Of a DNA stretch of 64,000 bases, positions 12,101-24,400 are shown one piece after another. The stretch spans positions 6,040,503 to 6,104,502 of the forward strand of contig CAXIPT010000004.1 of NCBI GenBank assembly GCA_964030475.1. The letters run 5' to 3'. The notes beneath the pieces were generated by a model. That model was not told the origin of the DNA. It did not search any database and saw only the letters and a program-made list of their open reading frames with translations. Within the stretch, counting starts at the first letter, position 1; every line of letters begins with the position of its first letter. The translations under genes were made by a program, and so were the position numbers. This DNA comes from Tethya wilhelma (taxonomy: Eukaryota; Porifera; Demospongiae; Tethyida; Tethyidae).

Positions 12101-14297
12101 TTCAGAAGAAATACAGCCAGCAGAATGAAAACCAGGTATAATTATTTCTCTAAAATTACTTGCATTAGCTGCATGAGTTAGTCTACAGATAAAAATGTAA
12201 CTCAAAAGCCTACATGTGAAGCTAGTAGCCTGGCCATCGTGACAGCCCAAGCGTCTCTTACTATAACGGCTGCATATATACAACATTGAACTAGTACTGC
12301 TGAACACAACAAGCCTTGATCCTAGTTGACTGCATTCTTTACTTTCCTGACCCTCCTGTCTAGATCTCACAGATTCCATGGTAAAATTCTTTGAAAGCTG
12401 TTGGCAAAAACTCGGAAAAAAGTGCACTCTCTACCATAAGTTGTACTAATTTGCCAATGACATCTCTCATGCAAGATTGACAACCAGGCTCTCTCTTTTC
12501 CTTTTGTGTTGTCTGAGAGGGGAGCCTGGGAATGAAGCTATACCCAAGTCTAGCAATCAAACCTAGAGGTTACCTGCTTATACTCACTTGCATGCTTATA
12601 CTTTATCCAAATTTACTGATTAGTATATGAGTTCGAATCACTCATATGCTCACTGTAACAGATCTGATTCAGATTCTAAACCAGCTAGGCTGAGGGTTTT
12701 CCAGATCTTAAGCTTATTACATGTAGCCTTGTACTCAGGCCTCGATCCCCCCCCCAAAAAAATGCGCGAGGACAAAGGAGGGGGAATTAAGGCCTGGCAA
12801 AATTTCTCATGTGCCTTACGTCAAAATTCTTGTTTGCGAAATGCGTGGGCGACACTAACGCACGTCTTTGCCAGGAAAACAAGCAGCTAGGTTTTCTGGA
12901 CTTGTTACTGTCGACAACTAACTTTTTGTCATTTCTGAGTCTCTAACAGTGCTACTATAGGCAAATTTTATCTGCTAACAAAAGTGATTTTGACAAAAAA
13001 GGGCCATTAGCACGCAAAAAAAGAAGCAAGAAATCTTAGACTGATATAGGTTTGCTAACTCATACTCACCGTTTCAAATTTGAGCTTTTTGAATGACACA
13101 ATAACTGTTCTTTGTAAGTATATATAGCCAAGCGCTTAGCCTTTTAGATATCAGCTGTACCTTCAGAATTCACTCCATTGCTCTAACACAAGGAAAAAAC
13201 TAGTCTTGCGTAGCCAGAACCCTTTCGCTCTGCTTATATATATGGCTCCGCGGGAACGAAAGGGGTCTGGCTAAGCGAAACTAGAAAAAAACTTAGCTCA
13301 TACTCTAGCAGACTGACCACATGCACGTGTTACACGTTGGATTATGCCTTCCACCCACGCTCAGTAATAACCTGTCTACCAATCGTCTACCTCTCTGTTA
13401 TTTTTTGAAAGCATCACGTGAGAAGTTTTACCAGGCCTTCTGTGGCTAAACTTTGCAACTCGCGAAATATAAAATATGCGCCAGGGAAGGCCTGGGAACG
13501 AGGCTATATTACATGACATTGTATACACTGTCTGTGTGCAGGTGAGAGACCCAATACCTGGGGTCCTATGCCAACAGACCCAAACACTGGTGTTGAAGTT
13601 GCTGTTCATGTTGTTGATCTACAACCAACAGATAAGGAATACTTAGAAATAAACCAAATGTTTGATAAAACTATGATGCGAGTAGTTGCTACTCCTCCGG
13701 CTCCTTTTTCTGGTGTTCCAATGAGTCTAGGACAACCACATAGCAAGACTACTTACTCATCTATTGTCAAGATACAGAGAATACAAAACCCATTCCTGTA
13801 CAAGCAGTACGTTGGCAAAAGAGAGTTAGTTAATAAGCAAAATCCTAGTGGTTCAAAGACTAGTGAGCGTCGCCTGTTCCATGGAACAGCACAGCCTGCT
13901 TGCCAAGACATCAATCGACACAATTTCAACCGAAGCTACTCCGGAAAAAATGGTTAGTTGCTTGTACGTTGTATACTATGATAAATATTATTATTTTTGT
14001 GATTTTGTTTTAGCAACTGTCTATGGGAAAGGTGTGTACTTTGCAAGGGATGCTTATTACTCAGCAAGAGATACTTATTCACCACGTGATGCAAAAGGAT
14101 ACAAGTATGTGTATGTGGCAAGAGTAATAACTGGAGAGTTCACAGCTACCAAAGGTACTACTAACCTAGTTGATGCTCCTACCAAGTCTGATGGTACCAA
14201 GTACGATTCAGTCGTGGACAATGACCAAAACCCTCAGATATTTGTTGTATTCCAAGATGCCTCTGTGTACCCAGAATACTTGATAACTTTTACTTAG
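3192..14297 (+). CDS. PARP14-like macro-domain mono-ADP-ribosyltransferase, copy A
   Basis: Ten exons: 3192-3867, 3974-4183, 5017-5295, 5633-5905, 6001-6237, 7067-9456, 9538-9759, 9827-11435, 13542-13952, 14014-14297. All phases join, giving about 2196 residues. The start was chosen because MSVPGP... aligns with the start of copy C. Architecture: Gly/Arg-rich N-terminus (about 1-225); four RRM-like modules, one per exon 2-5; KH-like repeats (about 590-1070); macro 1 (about 1108-1263, GDIT and NAANVDLKH); macro 2 (about 1342-1497, NTTNNN); macro 3 (about 1568-1730, GDITDE and NPTN, GTGTHGYP); another KH-like segment; WWE (about 1884-1965); PARP catalytic domain (about 1966-2196). The catalytic triad reads H (FHGTAQ, about 2079), Y (GVYFARD, about 2111) and I (QIFVVFQD, about 2178). 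H-Y-hydrophobic is typical of PARP10/14/15 mono-ADP-ribosyltransferases rather than polymer makers. The macro domains should bind or process ADP-ribose. Introns 2, 5 and 8 carry MITEs. It is the only full-length intact copy here. Confidence 0.88.
4202..4857. mobile_element. MITE with about 85-bp inverted repeats in intron 2 of copy A
   Basis: Arms at about 4202-4290 and 4770-4857 are nearly perfect reverse complements. They start TAGCCTCGTACCCAGGCTC and run through CTTTGACCTTGCACTAACGG to a CACGTCACGCACGTGA block. The outermost ten bases (AGTTATAACT) are palindromic and occur on both sides, so they could be a target duplication or part of the repeat. There is no transposase, and the 65-codon reading frame inside is not recognisable. 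The termini resemble those of the elements at 11887-12543 and 12724-13506. Confidence 0.85.
6284..7001. mobile_element. MITE-like element with TAAGCCTCGGCGC termini
   Basis: A short inverted repeat (TAAGCCTCGGCGC at 6284 and its reverse complement ending at 7001) bounds 718 bp in intron 5 of macro-PARP copy A. Copy B has no such segment at the matching place and instead carries a different nest of elements. There is no coding capacity. It is probably a non-autonomous DNA transposon; the short termini leave some doubt. Confidence 0.6.
11608..11870. mobile_element. Decayed fragment of the M1 MITE family
   Basis: The order GGTAGGAATATTGGCCGAATG, ACACAAT, AAAATGTTTATCACCATAAA, then AGAAGCTCTCTTAGACAG matches the forward arm of the M1 family seen complete at 16741, 37196 and 63534. 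The rest of the element is missing. It lies in intron 8 of macro-PARP copy A. Confidence 0.65.
11887..12543. mobile_element. MITE of the TAGCCTCG-CCCAGG family, diverged
   Basis: The left end (TAGCATCGATCCCAGGCCCC) and the reverse complement of the right end (TAGCTTCATTCCCAGGCTCC) match each other and the ends of the 4202-4857 element. A small internal hairpin lies at 12484-12535. It is non-coding and sits in intron 8 of copy A. Confidence 0.6.
12724..13506. mobile_element. MITE of the TAGCCTCG-CCCAGG family
   Basis: The left end is TAGCCTTGTACTCAGGCC and the right end reads GGCCTGGGAACGAGGCTA, its near reverse complement. Two further perfect hairpins are nested inside. One is at about 13203-13286, with arms built on TAGCCAGAACCCTTTCG. 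The other is at about 13433-13498, with arms built on CCAGGCCTTC and TTTGCAACTCGCGAAATA. It occupies the end of intron 8 of copy A, just 35 bp before the acceptor of the first catalytic exon. Confidence 0.65.
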
Positions 14298-14498
14298 TTT
14301 GTGCTCAGTATATTATATGACATTGTAGACATTTTAGAAAGTTTGAAGTAACTATATAGCATTATGTATTTTACAGTAGTTAAATTTAAATCTTAGCAAA
14401 CTCTTCAAGAGGTTTAATCAGAATATTATTGTACAATGTAGGGATATTCATACAGTTACTATAGCAACAAGTTAGTAATTGTTTACATTTGATTTTGT

Positions 14499-15357
14499 TC
14501 AAGGAATATAAAACTTAACAGAAAGTTTTTTGGTCTCACCACTACATCCACTGGGAATAACCTGTAAACGATGGGTACCACGATCTAGCTTGAAAATGTG
14601 CATTGGACTTTGACCTAAATAGATGCATGTTAGTGACAATAAAATCAAATTTTACACCAAAGGTAGCTAGTTTGATACTTACATAGTCCAAGGTTTGATC
14701 CATCAAGTTTGCATTGGTACGATGTTATTGGTCCAATCCCAGTGAACTGGATGAACACATCTTGACCATCTACCCTCACTCCTTCATTGATAAGATGAAC
14801 AGCACACAATTCCTCCTCATCACCTGTATTGAGTGTATGGTTTCATTATCATTAGCTAAACAACTGTGAGAGCACAAATCATACTTGAAATGAAGACTGA
14901 AATTGCCAAATGCATGATCAGGCACAAAACACTAACTGCATGCTGCTAGTGCTAGTAAACCACACAAAACTTGAATCACCAATTTTAAATTTATTGTTCA
15001 AAACGCTCACTGGTGGTACACATGTAGCATGCTCACCAACATGAATCAGTCTTCTCTCAACAGCTCTTTCTCCTCGTTCACTCGTTGCTACCACTCTGAA
15101 AATGTAAGACCCTTTAGAGACATTCGAGTAGACCACTGATTCAGATGAACCTATAGTGACAAATCAAGAGAAAAAAACCCTTCAAACTTAGAAGATGGTA
15201 CCAGATTGAGTTTGCTTCATCTTTAAAATAATATTGTAAGCAACCATGACTTACAGTCTTGTTCAGGTCTCCCTGTGAGGAAACAGCTGGCCTTGATGAT
15301 GGGCATACTTCCTGTAAAATCTATCAAAACTTGATCTTCGTTCACTCTCGGACACAG
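14499..15357 (-). pseudogene. 3' end of a convergent Ig-like repeat gene, truncated at the duplication junction
   Basis: Four minus-strand exon-like segments with good splice signals: 15357-15255 (open at its 5' side), 15150-15037, 14823-14683 and 14614-14499, the last ending in TGA. They read VNEDQVLIDFTGSMP, then SSESVVYSNVSKGSYIFRV, then ITSYQCKLDGSNLGLC, then a C-terminus ending KLSVKFYIP. The combination C-x-LDG...C with a following SYIFRVVATSERGE resembles Ig-like or FN3-like repeats of the type FxCSLDGG...TFxVrAtDaaGN. The 5' exon is cut exactly where copy B of the PARP unit begins, so upstream exons are absent. It is therefore a tail left by segmental duplication and is probably not expressed as a protein. 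A second, more decayed copy follows PARP copy B. Confidence 0.6.
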
Positions 15358-15429
15358 ATAATATTGTAGTAGGGTGCACATAATATTATATACTCTTAGT
15401 GTATACATGATTATATGCACTTTGCTCAG

Positions 15430-18400
15430 AATCAGCCTTGTTACAAAAGAAAAGGCATCGAATAAAGAAACAACCCATTCAAGTCTCAATCTCTACTACA
15501 ACGTATGATAGTGATGATTCTCTTGATGAGGTGGAACCCCCTCAAATGGACACCATCACAGTCTCAAACATACCGTCTGATTGTGATAAGGAATTCATTT
15601 CCATGTATTTTCAAAATCAAAAAAGGTCTAATGGAACCCCTGACTCAATTGAAAGTTGTGTTTTTGTTTCTCAAGGTACTGCACAACTCAAGTTCAAGTC
15701 TCCAGAATGTAAGTCATCTTGAACCTGATTCAGTAACTGTTACATGCATAATTTTGTTCTTCTTGTTCAAAGACCTCGCAAAACATGTAGCTAATAATGG
15801 CATTTTACCTCTTTAGTTGTTGGGTATTATGCACTCTTAACAAGCATCAGAAATTACCCAAGCGTAATGCCCAGTCATCATGTTTATACCCAGAATTTAT
15901 GCCTAACAGCCACAAATTTTCCCTCCCATTCATGAATATCATAAGTATTCACCAGAAATTGCAATATGGTGGGATAGTACCTAATGGTGTGGTGAAGTCA
16001 TGAATTTACTATGACAGTGAATAGACAAATTTCTGGGAATGTTATCACATAATTGTACTGGTGAATCTGATTACTCTTAATTTTTACTCTACTTAATTGT
16101 AGTTGCTGCCAAAATTATGCAACAGGACAGACACAAAATTAAAGGGCAAGAGGTGCTTTTACGGTATAAAGTAGCTGCTGAAACTCACACATCTAATGAA
16201 CATGAAAGTACCGTCAAACTAAACAAGTTGTTGTTACACAGTCTCCCAGAGGTCGATTCGGATTACCTAAATTTGTTTGTGACAAGTCAGTTACGGATGG
16301 ATGAAGACGAATTTAGTGTTCAAAGACATGGTGATGCTGCTATGGTTACATTCAATGTTGAATACACTTGTGAAGGTGAGAGTTGTTCAGCTTATTCAGT
16401 ACATGAATGAAGCATTAATTTTCAATGATACCATAACAATAACATTCTTGCATGATATTACATTTCCCTTTAGAATTGAATAAGATGATCGAAAAGCTAA
16501 CAAAAAAAACTCTGAAGAAAGTAACAATTAAAGCTCAGCTGTGCAAAACTAACAATTCCATTCATATCTCTAACATCACCAACCCTAAGTACTACGATAA
16601 AGAACTAATTGAATACTACTTTGAAAGTCCAAAAAGTGGAGGTGGAACTGTTTCTGAGGTTGAATTGCTTGGAAATGGACAGGCAGTTGTAACATTTCAA
16701 GATTCGCAAGGTAAGGTTACTGTAGGATTTGTTTCAAATAATCATACGTACGGTAGTACATATAGTAGGAATGGGCCACATGTCTCATAGACACAATACA
16801 AAATGTTTATCACCATAAAAATCTAGCAAAGCAAAGTTAAGCCCTCAAACTTGCTCAAAGGCTCTCCCCAACAGATTACCAACTGCATTCAAGGCCTGAA
16901 GCACACAGAAACTTTATTGGGCACTCGTAGAGAGTGCTAGTGGGAAGCCACAATTGTGCCATTTTTGTTCTCCTAACGTACGTACGTACGTACTAACTGA
17001 CTTACTTGAACACGGTTTCCAGAGAACCAGAATGTGTTGAGCCAACTTTGACAGCACAAGGCTAGTCCTTTTCAAGGGAACTACGTTCCTTGATACTCGT
17101 TTTCATCACAAATATGCCTAAACAAAAACTAGAAAGCTTTGAAACTTAGCATATAAATTCATGTACTTCAACGTAGCAATCTTCTTGTAGGTAGGATTCA
17201 AAGGTCACTCATGCATTGTCTAGCCATGTGGCATTTAACGCGCATGCGCATTAGTTACTCTAGCATTACAATGCATATAGCAGCTTTTTGTAGAGACTAA
17301 CCAGTCTCTAACAGTCTTCACACTGTAGTGTTGAAAAAAGTAAATGAACAAGTAGCAAAAATTTCAAAAAATAAACAGTGTAGGAATGGGCAGTGCTGTA
17401 AAAAGTATTGGAACAAGGCATGTCTCAATTTCGGGCACATGACTACTTCATCTTTTTTTTGTGTTCAAGTCTTGGCCAGTATAATCTAATCCTGCCTGCT
17501 ATACTTCATTCCACTATTTAGCCAGTGATAAGACTGTCAGGAATTTGAACCATTAGTATGTGATACTGTTGCTGATAAATTCATCTACAGATAATTCTGG
17601 AACCATTAAATTTTACGATAATAATTGAGGGATCAAAAATGAAAATGAAGTAGTCATGTGCCCGAAATTGAGACATGCCTTGTTCCAATACTTTTTACTG
17701 CACTGCCCATTCCTACACTGTTTATTTTTTGAAATTTTTGCTACTTGTTATAATATAGTCGACATGCAGTCCCATGGACATAATACAAAATGTTTATGAT
17801 CATAAAAATCTAGCAAAACAAAATTAAGTCTTCCAACTTGCTCAGGGGTTCTCACTGACAGATTATCAATTGCATGCAAGGCCTAACACTCACAGAAAGT
17901 TTCCTCAGCACTCGTAGAGAGCGCTAATGGGAAGCCACAATAGTGCCATTTTTGTTCTCTAACGTACTTCCTTCCTAACTGACTTACTTGAAAAGCATTT
18001 TCAGAGAATCAGAATGTGTTGAGCCAACTTTGACAGCACCGAATAAGTTCTTTCCATTGGTACTATATTCCTTGATACTCGTTTTTATCACAAATAAGCC
18101 CAAACAATAACTAGAAAGCTTTGAAACTTAGAGCATAAATTAATGTACTTCAATGTAGCCATCTTGTAGGTAGAGTTCGAAGGTCACTTATCCACGTGGC
18201 ATTTAATGCACATGCACATTAGCTACTTTTGCAGACAATGTAGCTGCTACTCAGATAAGTTCATAACTCAAGCTTTTTGCAGGGACTAACCAGTCTCCGA
18301 TAGTCTCCTCACTGTGGTGTTGAAAAAAGTGAATGAACAAGTAGTAAAAATTTCAAAAAAATGTGACCGAATTTTGGAAAACCGACCAGATGTAGTAATA

Positions 18401-21400
18401 TGCGAATTTTGAGATAGCGCTTGCATTGTAATCTACGTCATTGCAGCTAGCTATTTTCCAAATTTGAAGCGGCTAGGCGCTATAGTTTTGGAGATATGAG
18501 CTCAAATATACCGACCGTTCATTCCAATTTTACTCGCTAAAATCGTGAGCGAATACGTTGCTAAGCGCGAGTACACAAACTCCGTATACTATCCGTGTTA
18601 CAAACAATTTATGTTTGTGGTACAATTTTAGTGTAGTATCAGAATATGCATGAAGTTAGTTGAAGCGCTAGTTAAAACTTACTTTATGAGCCTTTTTAAA
18701 GACACAGAAGACCAGGGAGCCTTCCAGGAGGATTCACCAAGGAGGTAAGTAAGTCTACTAAGTAGAATAATGTAGCGGGTGGGCTGTAACTAGAGTAACT
18801 AAGCTATAAATGGCGCAGAAATAAGCGCCCAATATTAATGCATGCATCTATAGCTATTCTAACCGTAGGAAACAGTTTAGCTAATACTTATTGCCCATAA
18901 TAAGAAGCGCTTAGCTTCTTTCCCCCACAAATTTCATTGCAAATGTATTATAAACAATACACAATACATTCATTCATTATTATGCACAGATAAACAGCTC
19001 CTGGCATAGCCCAGCGATTCTGCAACACTGTGGGCCATCTTCTGATCATCTGGAAGAGATTTCTTTCTGCTAGAAGTGTTTAGTTCATGAACAATGCATT
19101 GTTTTTTGTTGCACATTAAATATGCAAGATTATAATGAGATGCACAGCAGCAGCTGCATCATGTACTTATTAATCAATGAACATGGCAACGCATCCCGTG
19201 TACTAACGGGAGAGAAGCTAGCCATGGCTGACATAGCTGCATTTAAACGCTTATATCTCAGCAATAGAAGCAGCCCCACCCGTAAAATCACGTCTGCAGC
19301 TCGCCAAGGTGTGCCCCTCCCCATTGGTGCAAAAAAATTAATTTCGCGCGCGTGTCGCGAATTACACTACAATCGCCGATTACTACAAATAAAGTTTTAC
19401 TACATCTGGTCGGTTTTCCAAAATTGGGTCACAAATAAGCAGTGTGATAAAAAGTATTGGAACAAGGAATGGTCTCAATTTTGGCACATGACTACTTCAT
19501 TTTTTTTGTGCCCAAATCTTGGCCAGTAATCTAATCCTATACCTGCTATGCTTTATTCCACTTTTTAGCTGAGTGATAAGAGTGCGGGCAAGAATTTGAA
19601 CCATTATTAGCTAGTTAATGTGACAAGTAGTAAAAATTTCAAAAAAATAAGTAGTGTAGGAATGGGCAGTGCGGTAAAAAGTATTGGAACAAGGCATGTC
19701 TCAATTTCGGCACATGACATTGCCAGAAATTGCAATACAAATAGTGGACATGTACGGAACGCCCACATACATGAATATATGAATATCATTAAATCCAGAA
19801 TTTTTCAAATTATCTAGAAGCGCTTGTGAAGACACACTCCAGACAGCCAGAAGTGACTACTAAGGACACAAAACTCTTCTTCTTGGAGCCAGAAAGCTAA
19901 ATAGAGAGATTTCTAAGCGATCTGTAATTTTAGCGAAACTGCTGAATCAGCAACATTGTGTGATGACGTAATTTATAATGATGTCATAATAGCAGTTTAG
20001 TATAGTACTTTAAACTTGCCTGGAATATTCTGAGATGGGCAAGCGTGACCTTCAAGACTATTTTTGTGAAGTTTAACCCTCTGTCGGTCAATTGCAAGCC
20101 ATACATCTGAAAATTTTTTCACGGTTAGCCTGCAAACGCGGGATGTTTGGAAGAGGTCCGGACCAAAATTAACTAGCACAATACGGAGAGGTCGAGTGGA
20201 GTAATAGTTAACAAACTTTTGTTTCTGGAATATTCTGAGAGTAACGGTTAGACTTAAAAGTTTTTTGCAAGAAGTAACTATTATGTCTAGATGTAAAACC
20301 AGGCCATACATTTCAAGAAAGTACTTTGGAAAGGGTTGATTCCAGGTAAGCGCCTATCACTCTAGTACTTAAGAGCGGAAGTAGTATACGGAGAGATTAC
20401 GTAAAATTATTTTCCGTGTCCGCGTATTTCTGGCAATGCTACTTCATTTTTATTCTTGTCAGTTGATCCTTCTTTAGGATCCTGCTAAGTGTCGTAAATG
20501 CAACGATCTGTACAATAGTGCGGTAGCTTATTATTGTATTGGTTCATACTTTGTGCTGTCAAAGTTGGCTCAACACATTCTGGTTCTCTGGAAATGCTTT
20601 TCAAGTAAGTCAGTTAGGAAGTACGTACGTACGTACGTAAGTAAGTTAGAAGAACAAAAATGGCACTATGGTGGCTTCCCCCTAGCGCTCTCTACGAGTG
20701 CTGAGGAAACTTTTTGCGAGTTTCAAGACTTGCAAGCAGTTGGTAATCTGTTAGTGAGAGCCTCTGAGCAACTTTGAAAGTTTGATTTTGTTTGACTAGA
20801 TTTTTATGGTGACCAACATTTTGTATTGTGTCTATGGGACAGCCGGCCCATTCCTACTATACGTACTACCGTACGTATGATAAAATGTGCATGATACTCA
20901 TATAATAATAATTATTATAAGTACAGATCATTCTTTAAAGCATTAATTTTACAACAATTAGCCATGGGGGATCAAAAATGAAAAGGAAGTAGTCATGTGC
21001 CAAAATTGAGACCATTCCTTGTTCCAATACTTTTTATCGCACTGCCCATTCCTCCACTGCTTGTTTTTTTGAAATTTTTACTATTAAAATATAATATGGT
21101 TTTTCATTGTGTCTTTTTTTTTTAAATCTCTATAGTGATTGAACGTGTTCTCAGCCAGCAACACACCAAATTTGGTGACCAATGTATTGTCAAAGAACTA
21201 AATGAACTTCATTCATTGGTAGGTTCATATCATACCGTCTCCACCAAGTCAAAACCAATTCCACACCACAAAAAGACAATTCATGACCCCACAGATGATG
21301 ACAGTGTGCCCTTTCAAACTCTACCTTCAATTGTAGTAGAAGTAGACCCTTTGGTTGCTAAACGTATTATTAAACAGCCGTCAATTGTAGCCACATGTCT

Positions 21401-24400
21401 AAAGGAACTGCATGTAACACTAGAAGTCTTCACTGGTTCACAGCCTGCCAAAATTAAGATAACGGCCAGCAATCTTAGCAAACCTGGATGGCAAGATGAG
21501 GCTGCAAAAAAAGCTGAAGCCTGCTTAAAAACTAACTTTACTGTGAAGCAAGGTATAAGAGTACACAAAGATGGCATTCAAGAGCTGATGGGATTTATCA
21601 GTAATGTCAGTGGAGAAATGATACTTGAGCATGAATTTGCCCAGAAAGGTAAACTGCTTAATGTTGCTGGAAACAAAAGTGCAGTAGGTTTTGTTGAAGA
21701 AAAAGCTCACGAAATCTTCAGCAAACACCAACGAACAACGGAAGATATCGAGTTACCACCTGAAGATTTCATTTTCTTTGAAAAAGTCAAACAGCAGCAA
21801 ATGAAGAAAACTTTTCCACATGTTACTTTTCAGCTTAACTCAAAACAACATTTATTAAGGCTTCATGGTAGTGTACAAGACACAACCCTTGCCAAGGCTC
21901 AACTACCAGAAATTCTTGTACATGAAGCAGTAGATGTTCCTTTGGATAGCCTTGTTGTTACCTTTTTCAGTAACCAATATGGGAACAGAAAACTCGAGGA
22001 GATGATTTCTTCTAGCTTCTGCTCTGTTGCTCCTTTCTTCAGATCAAACACAGCCATGCCATCTCTCCAACTTCTTTGTGACCCAAATGATAGTAGTCGT
22101 ATCTCTGAGTCAGGTATTGTGGAAAAAATTTGTCGCTCAACAGATGTTCAGCATTTAGAATTACCTGAATCATACATATCTGTTCAAGAAACCATTTCAA
22201 AAGAGTATGACACCCTTTGTGCCAGCCTTCATGAGCAGTATAACAATCTGTTCATAATAAGCCATTCTCAAGCGTGCATTTCTGTTGCTGGCATTGATGA
22301 AAGTGTGCATCAATGTACACAGCTTCTTCATCAGTTTGTAAAAGACAAGAGTTCAACTGAGTTGTCCATTGAGTTAGATAAAGGTCAGTGGCGCCTGCTA
22401 AGCATATATATGCGAGACAAACTGAATGCTGTTTTAACTAAGTGCCAGTCTGTAGGGATTGAAGTTAAACAACCTACCAGTGTTGAAGTTGAAGAGCCAT
22501 GCATTGTATTAAAGGGCGATAGGATTCAGGTGAAGGCCATGGGCCATGAGATCTCTGAATTGCGTGAAAGCATTTCCAAAGCTACCATTCCAATTGCAAG
22601 ACCTGGGACTTGCAATTTTCTCAGATCAAAGAGTACAAGATTAGCTTTTGATGGATTAGAAGGTAGGAATCGTGTAGCTATTGAAATTACGGAATCAATT
22701 GAAGAAAGTCTTACTGAAGCTATGGGTCCTGAAATCGAAAAATCTCCACATTTTAAAAAGATGTGTGCTGCTACCCTCAAAACTAAACAAATATTCATCT
22801 ACACAGGGGACATCACTGAGTTTCCCAAGGCAGACGTCATTGTTAATGCTGCAAATGTTGATCTTAAGCATGTTGGAGGAGTTGCCTTTGCAATTTCTAG
22901 TAAAGGTGGTCCTGTAGTTCAACAAGATTCAGATCAACATGTGAGACGCAAGGGTCCGCTTAGTGTAGGAGATGCATGGCTGACAAAACAGGTAGGAAAC
23001 CTTCCTTGCAAAGCTCTAGTCCATGCTGTAGGACCAGTTTGGTCTGGTGGATGGAAGAAAGAAGAAGCCCTTCTTGAAAAAGCATGTCGCGTCACTTTAA
23101 ATGCCGCAAAGGCCTACAATTCCATTGTATTTCCTGCCATTAGCTCTGGAATCTATGGCTTTCCCATTGATAAGTGTGCTGAGACCATGGTCAATGCCAT
23201 GGTTGGCTTCTGTAACAAGAATCCAATGTGTGAACTCCGAGATATTGTCATTATTCTTCCTCCTTCAAAAAGTTCACAAGTGCTTCATTTCGTGAAGGCA
23301 CTTCAAAAGATTATGCCTGCTGACTCTGTGCATGCTGATGCAGACACACTGCAACCTCCACCTCCATATTCAAGCAAGCAGTCCTATCAACCATCACCTG
23401 CTGCAATGAGTAGCTATAGGAAACCTGAATCCGCAAGAAGATCAACAGTCACTCCAGTCAGTGTACCTCCTTCAATACTTAACCTAATTCAACTACGGAA
23501 AGGAAGTCTTCTTGATGTGAAGGTAAAATTTTATACTAGCCCATGCACGATGTGGCAATTATGACTGCAGGTTATGAGGAACTTTTGTTGTATACTATTA
23601 GGCTGATGTGTATGTGAATACAACAAATAACAATCTGGACCTTTCCCAAGGAGCAGTGTCCAAAGCTCTTCTCAAATTTGGTGGTCAATCTCTTCAAGCA
23701 GAGTGTGCCAACCAGAGTCCAATTCGAACTGGAGAGATTGCAGTAACAGGCCCTGGAAATCTTAAGTGCAGCTATGTGCTGCACACTGTCATCCCAAGTT
23801 ATAATGGAGGACAAGGAGAAAAGGTAATAAACTTTTGAAACTTCCATGCATAGCACTAATTTTCAAAAAGCACAAAATTATGTGTTTTGATGTGTTACTG
23901 CCTTTCTCTATATAGGTTTTGAGAGACTCTGTGCAAAAGTGCCTGAAAAAGAGTTCATCTCTTGGAATGAAGTCCATTGCATTTCCAGCCATTGGGACAG
24001 GTAACCTTGGATATCCCAATGATGCTGTGGCGAAGACCATGCTGCGAGCTATCACTGATTACATGTGTTCTCAAAAACGTACTTCAATTAAAGAAATTCA
24101 TCTGGTTATCTTTATGGCCAACACTCACCTAGCCTTTCAACAAGAGCTACAGGGATACAGATCTGGCTCACACTACACATCAAAACCAAATGTTGAAACA
24201 CTTTCTCCAAGTCTAGATTTTTCCATGCCTAAATCAAAGCCACGAAGACAATATCGATCAGCACCACTAAGAGAAGACAGTCCAGTTGCTGGAATGCAAG
24301 CAGCAAGTGGAAAAGAACCAACATTTACAATAGGTTCTCTCCAAGTTCAAGTTCTCAATGGAGACATTACAGATGAGAGTACTGATGTTATTGTAAACCC

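Larger units (their letters stand above)
16741..20881. mobile_element. Composite nest of MITEs bounded by M1 termini
   Basis: The outer ends are ATCATACGTACGGTAGTA at 16741 and its reverse complement ending at 20881. Left M1 arms occupy about 16741-17347, with a second tandem copy at about 17757-18340. The right arm in reverse orientation spans about 20551-20881. Between them lie a complete M2 element (17348-17748), two broken M2 elements, and the unrelated M3 (18362-19433) and M4 (19718-20438) insertions. M1 arms share blocks such as TGGGAAGCCACAAT, ACTGACTTACTTGAA and TGTTGAGCCAACTTTGACAG. The entire nest sits in one intron of PARP copy B. Confidence 0.8.

Noticed and set aside
14499..15357. 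Reading this as a 3' untranslated region of PARP copy A only
   Set aside because: The minus-strand frames, splice signals and repeated structure after copy B favour a separate convergent gene tail.
20553..20777. 74-codon plus-strand frame
   Set aside because: Lies entirely in a reversed M1 MITE arm, and related copies do not keep the frame.
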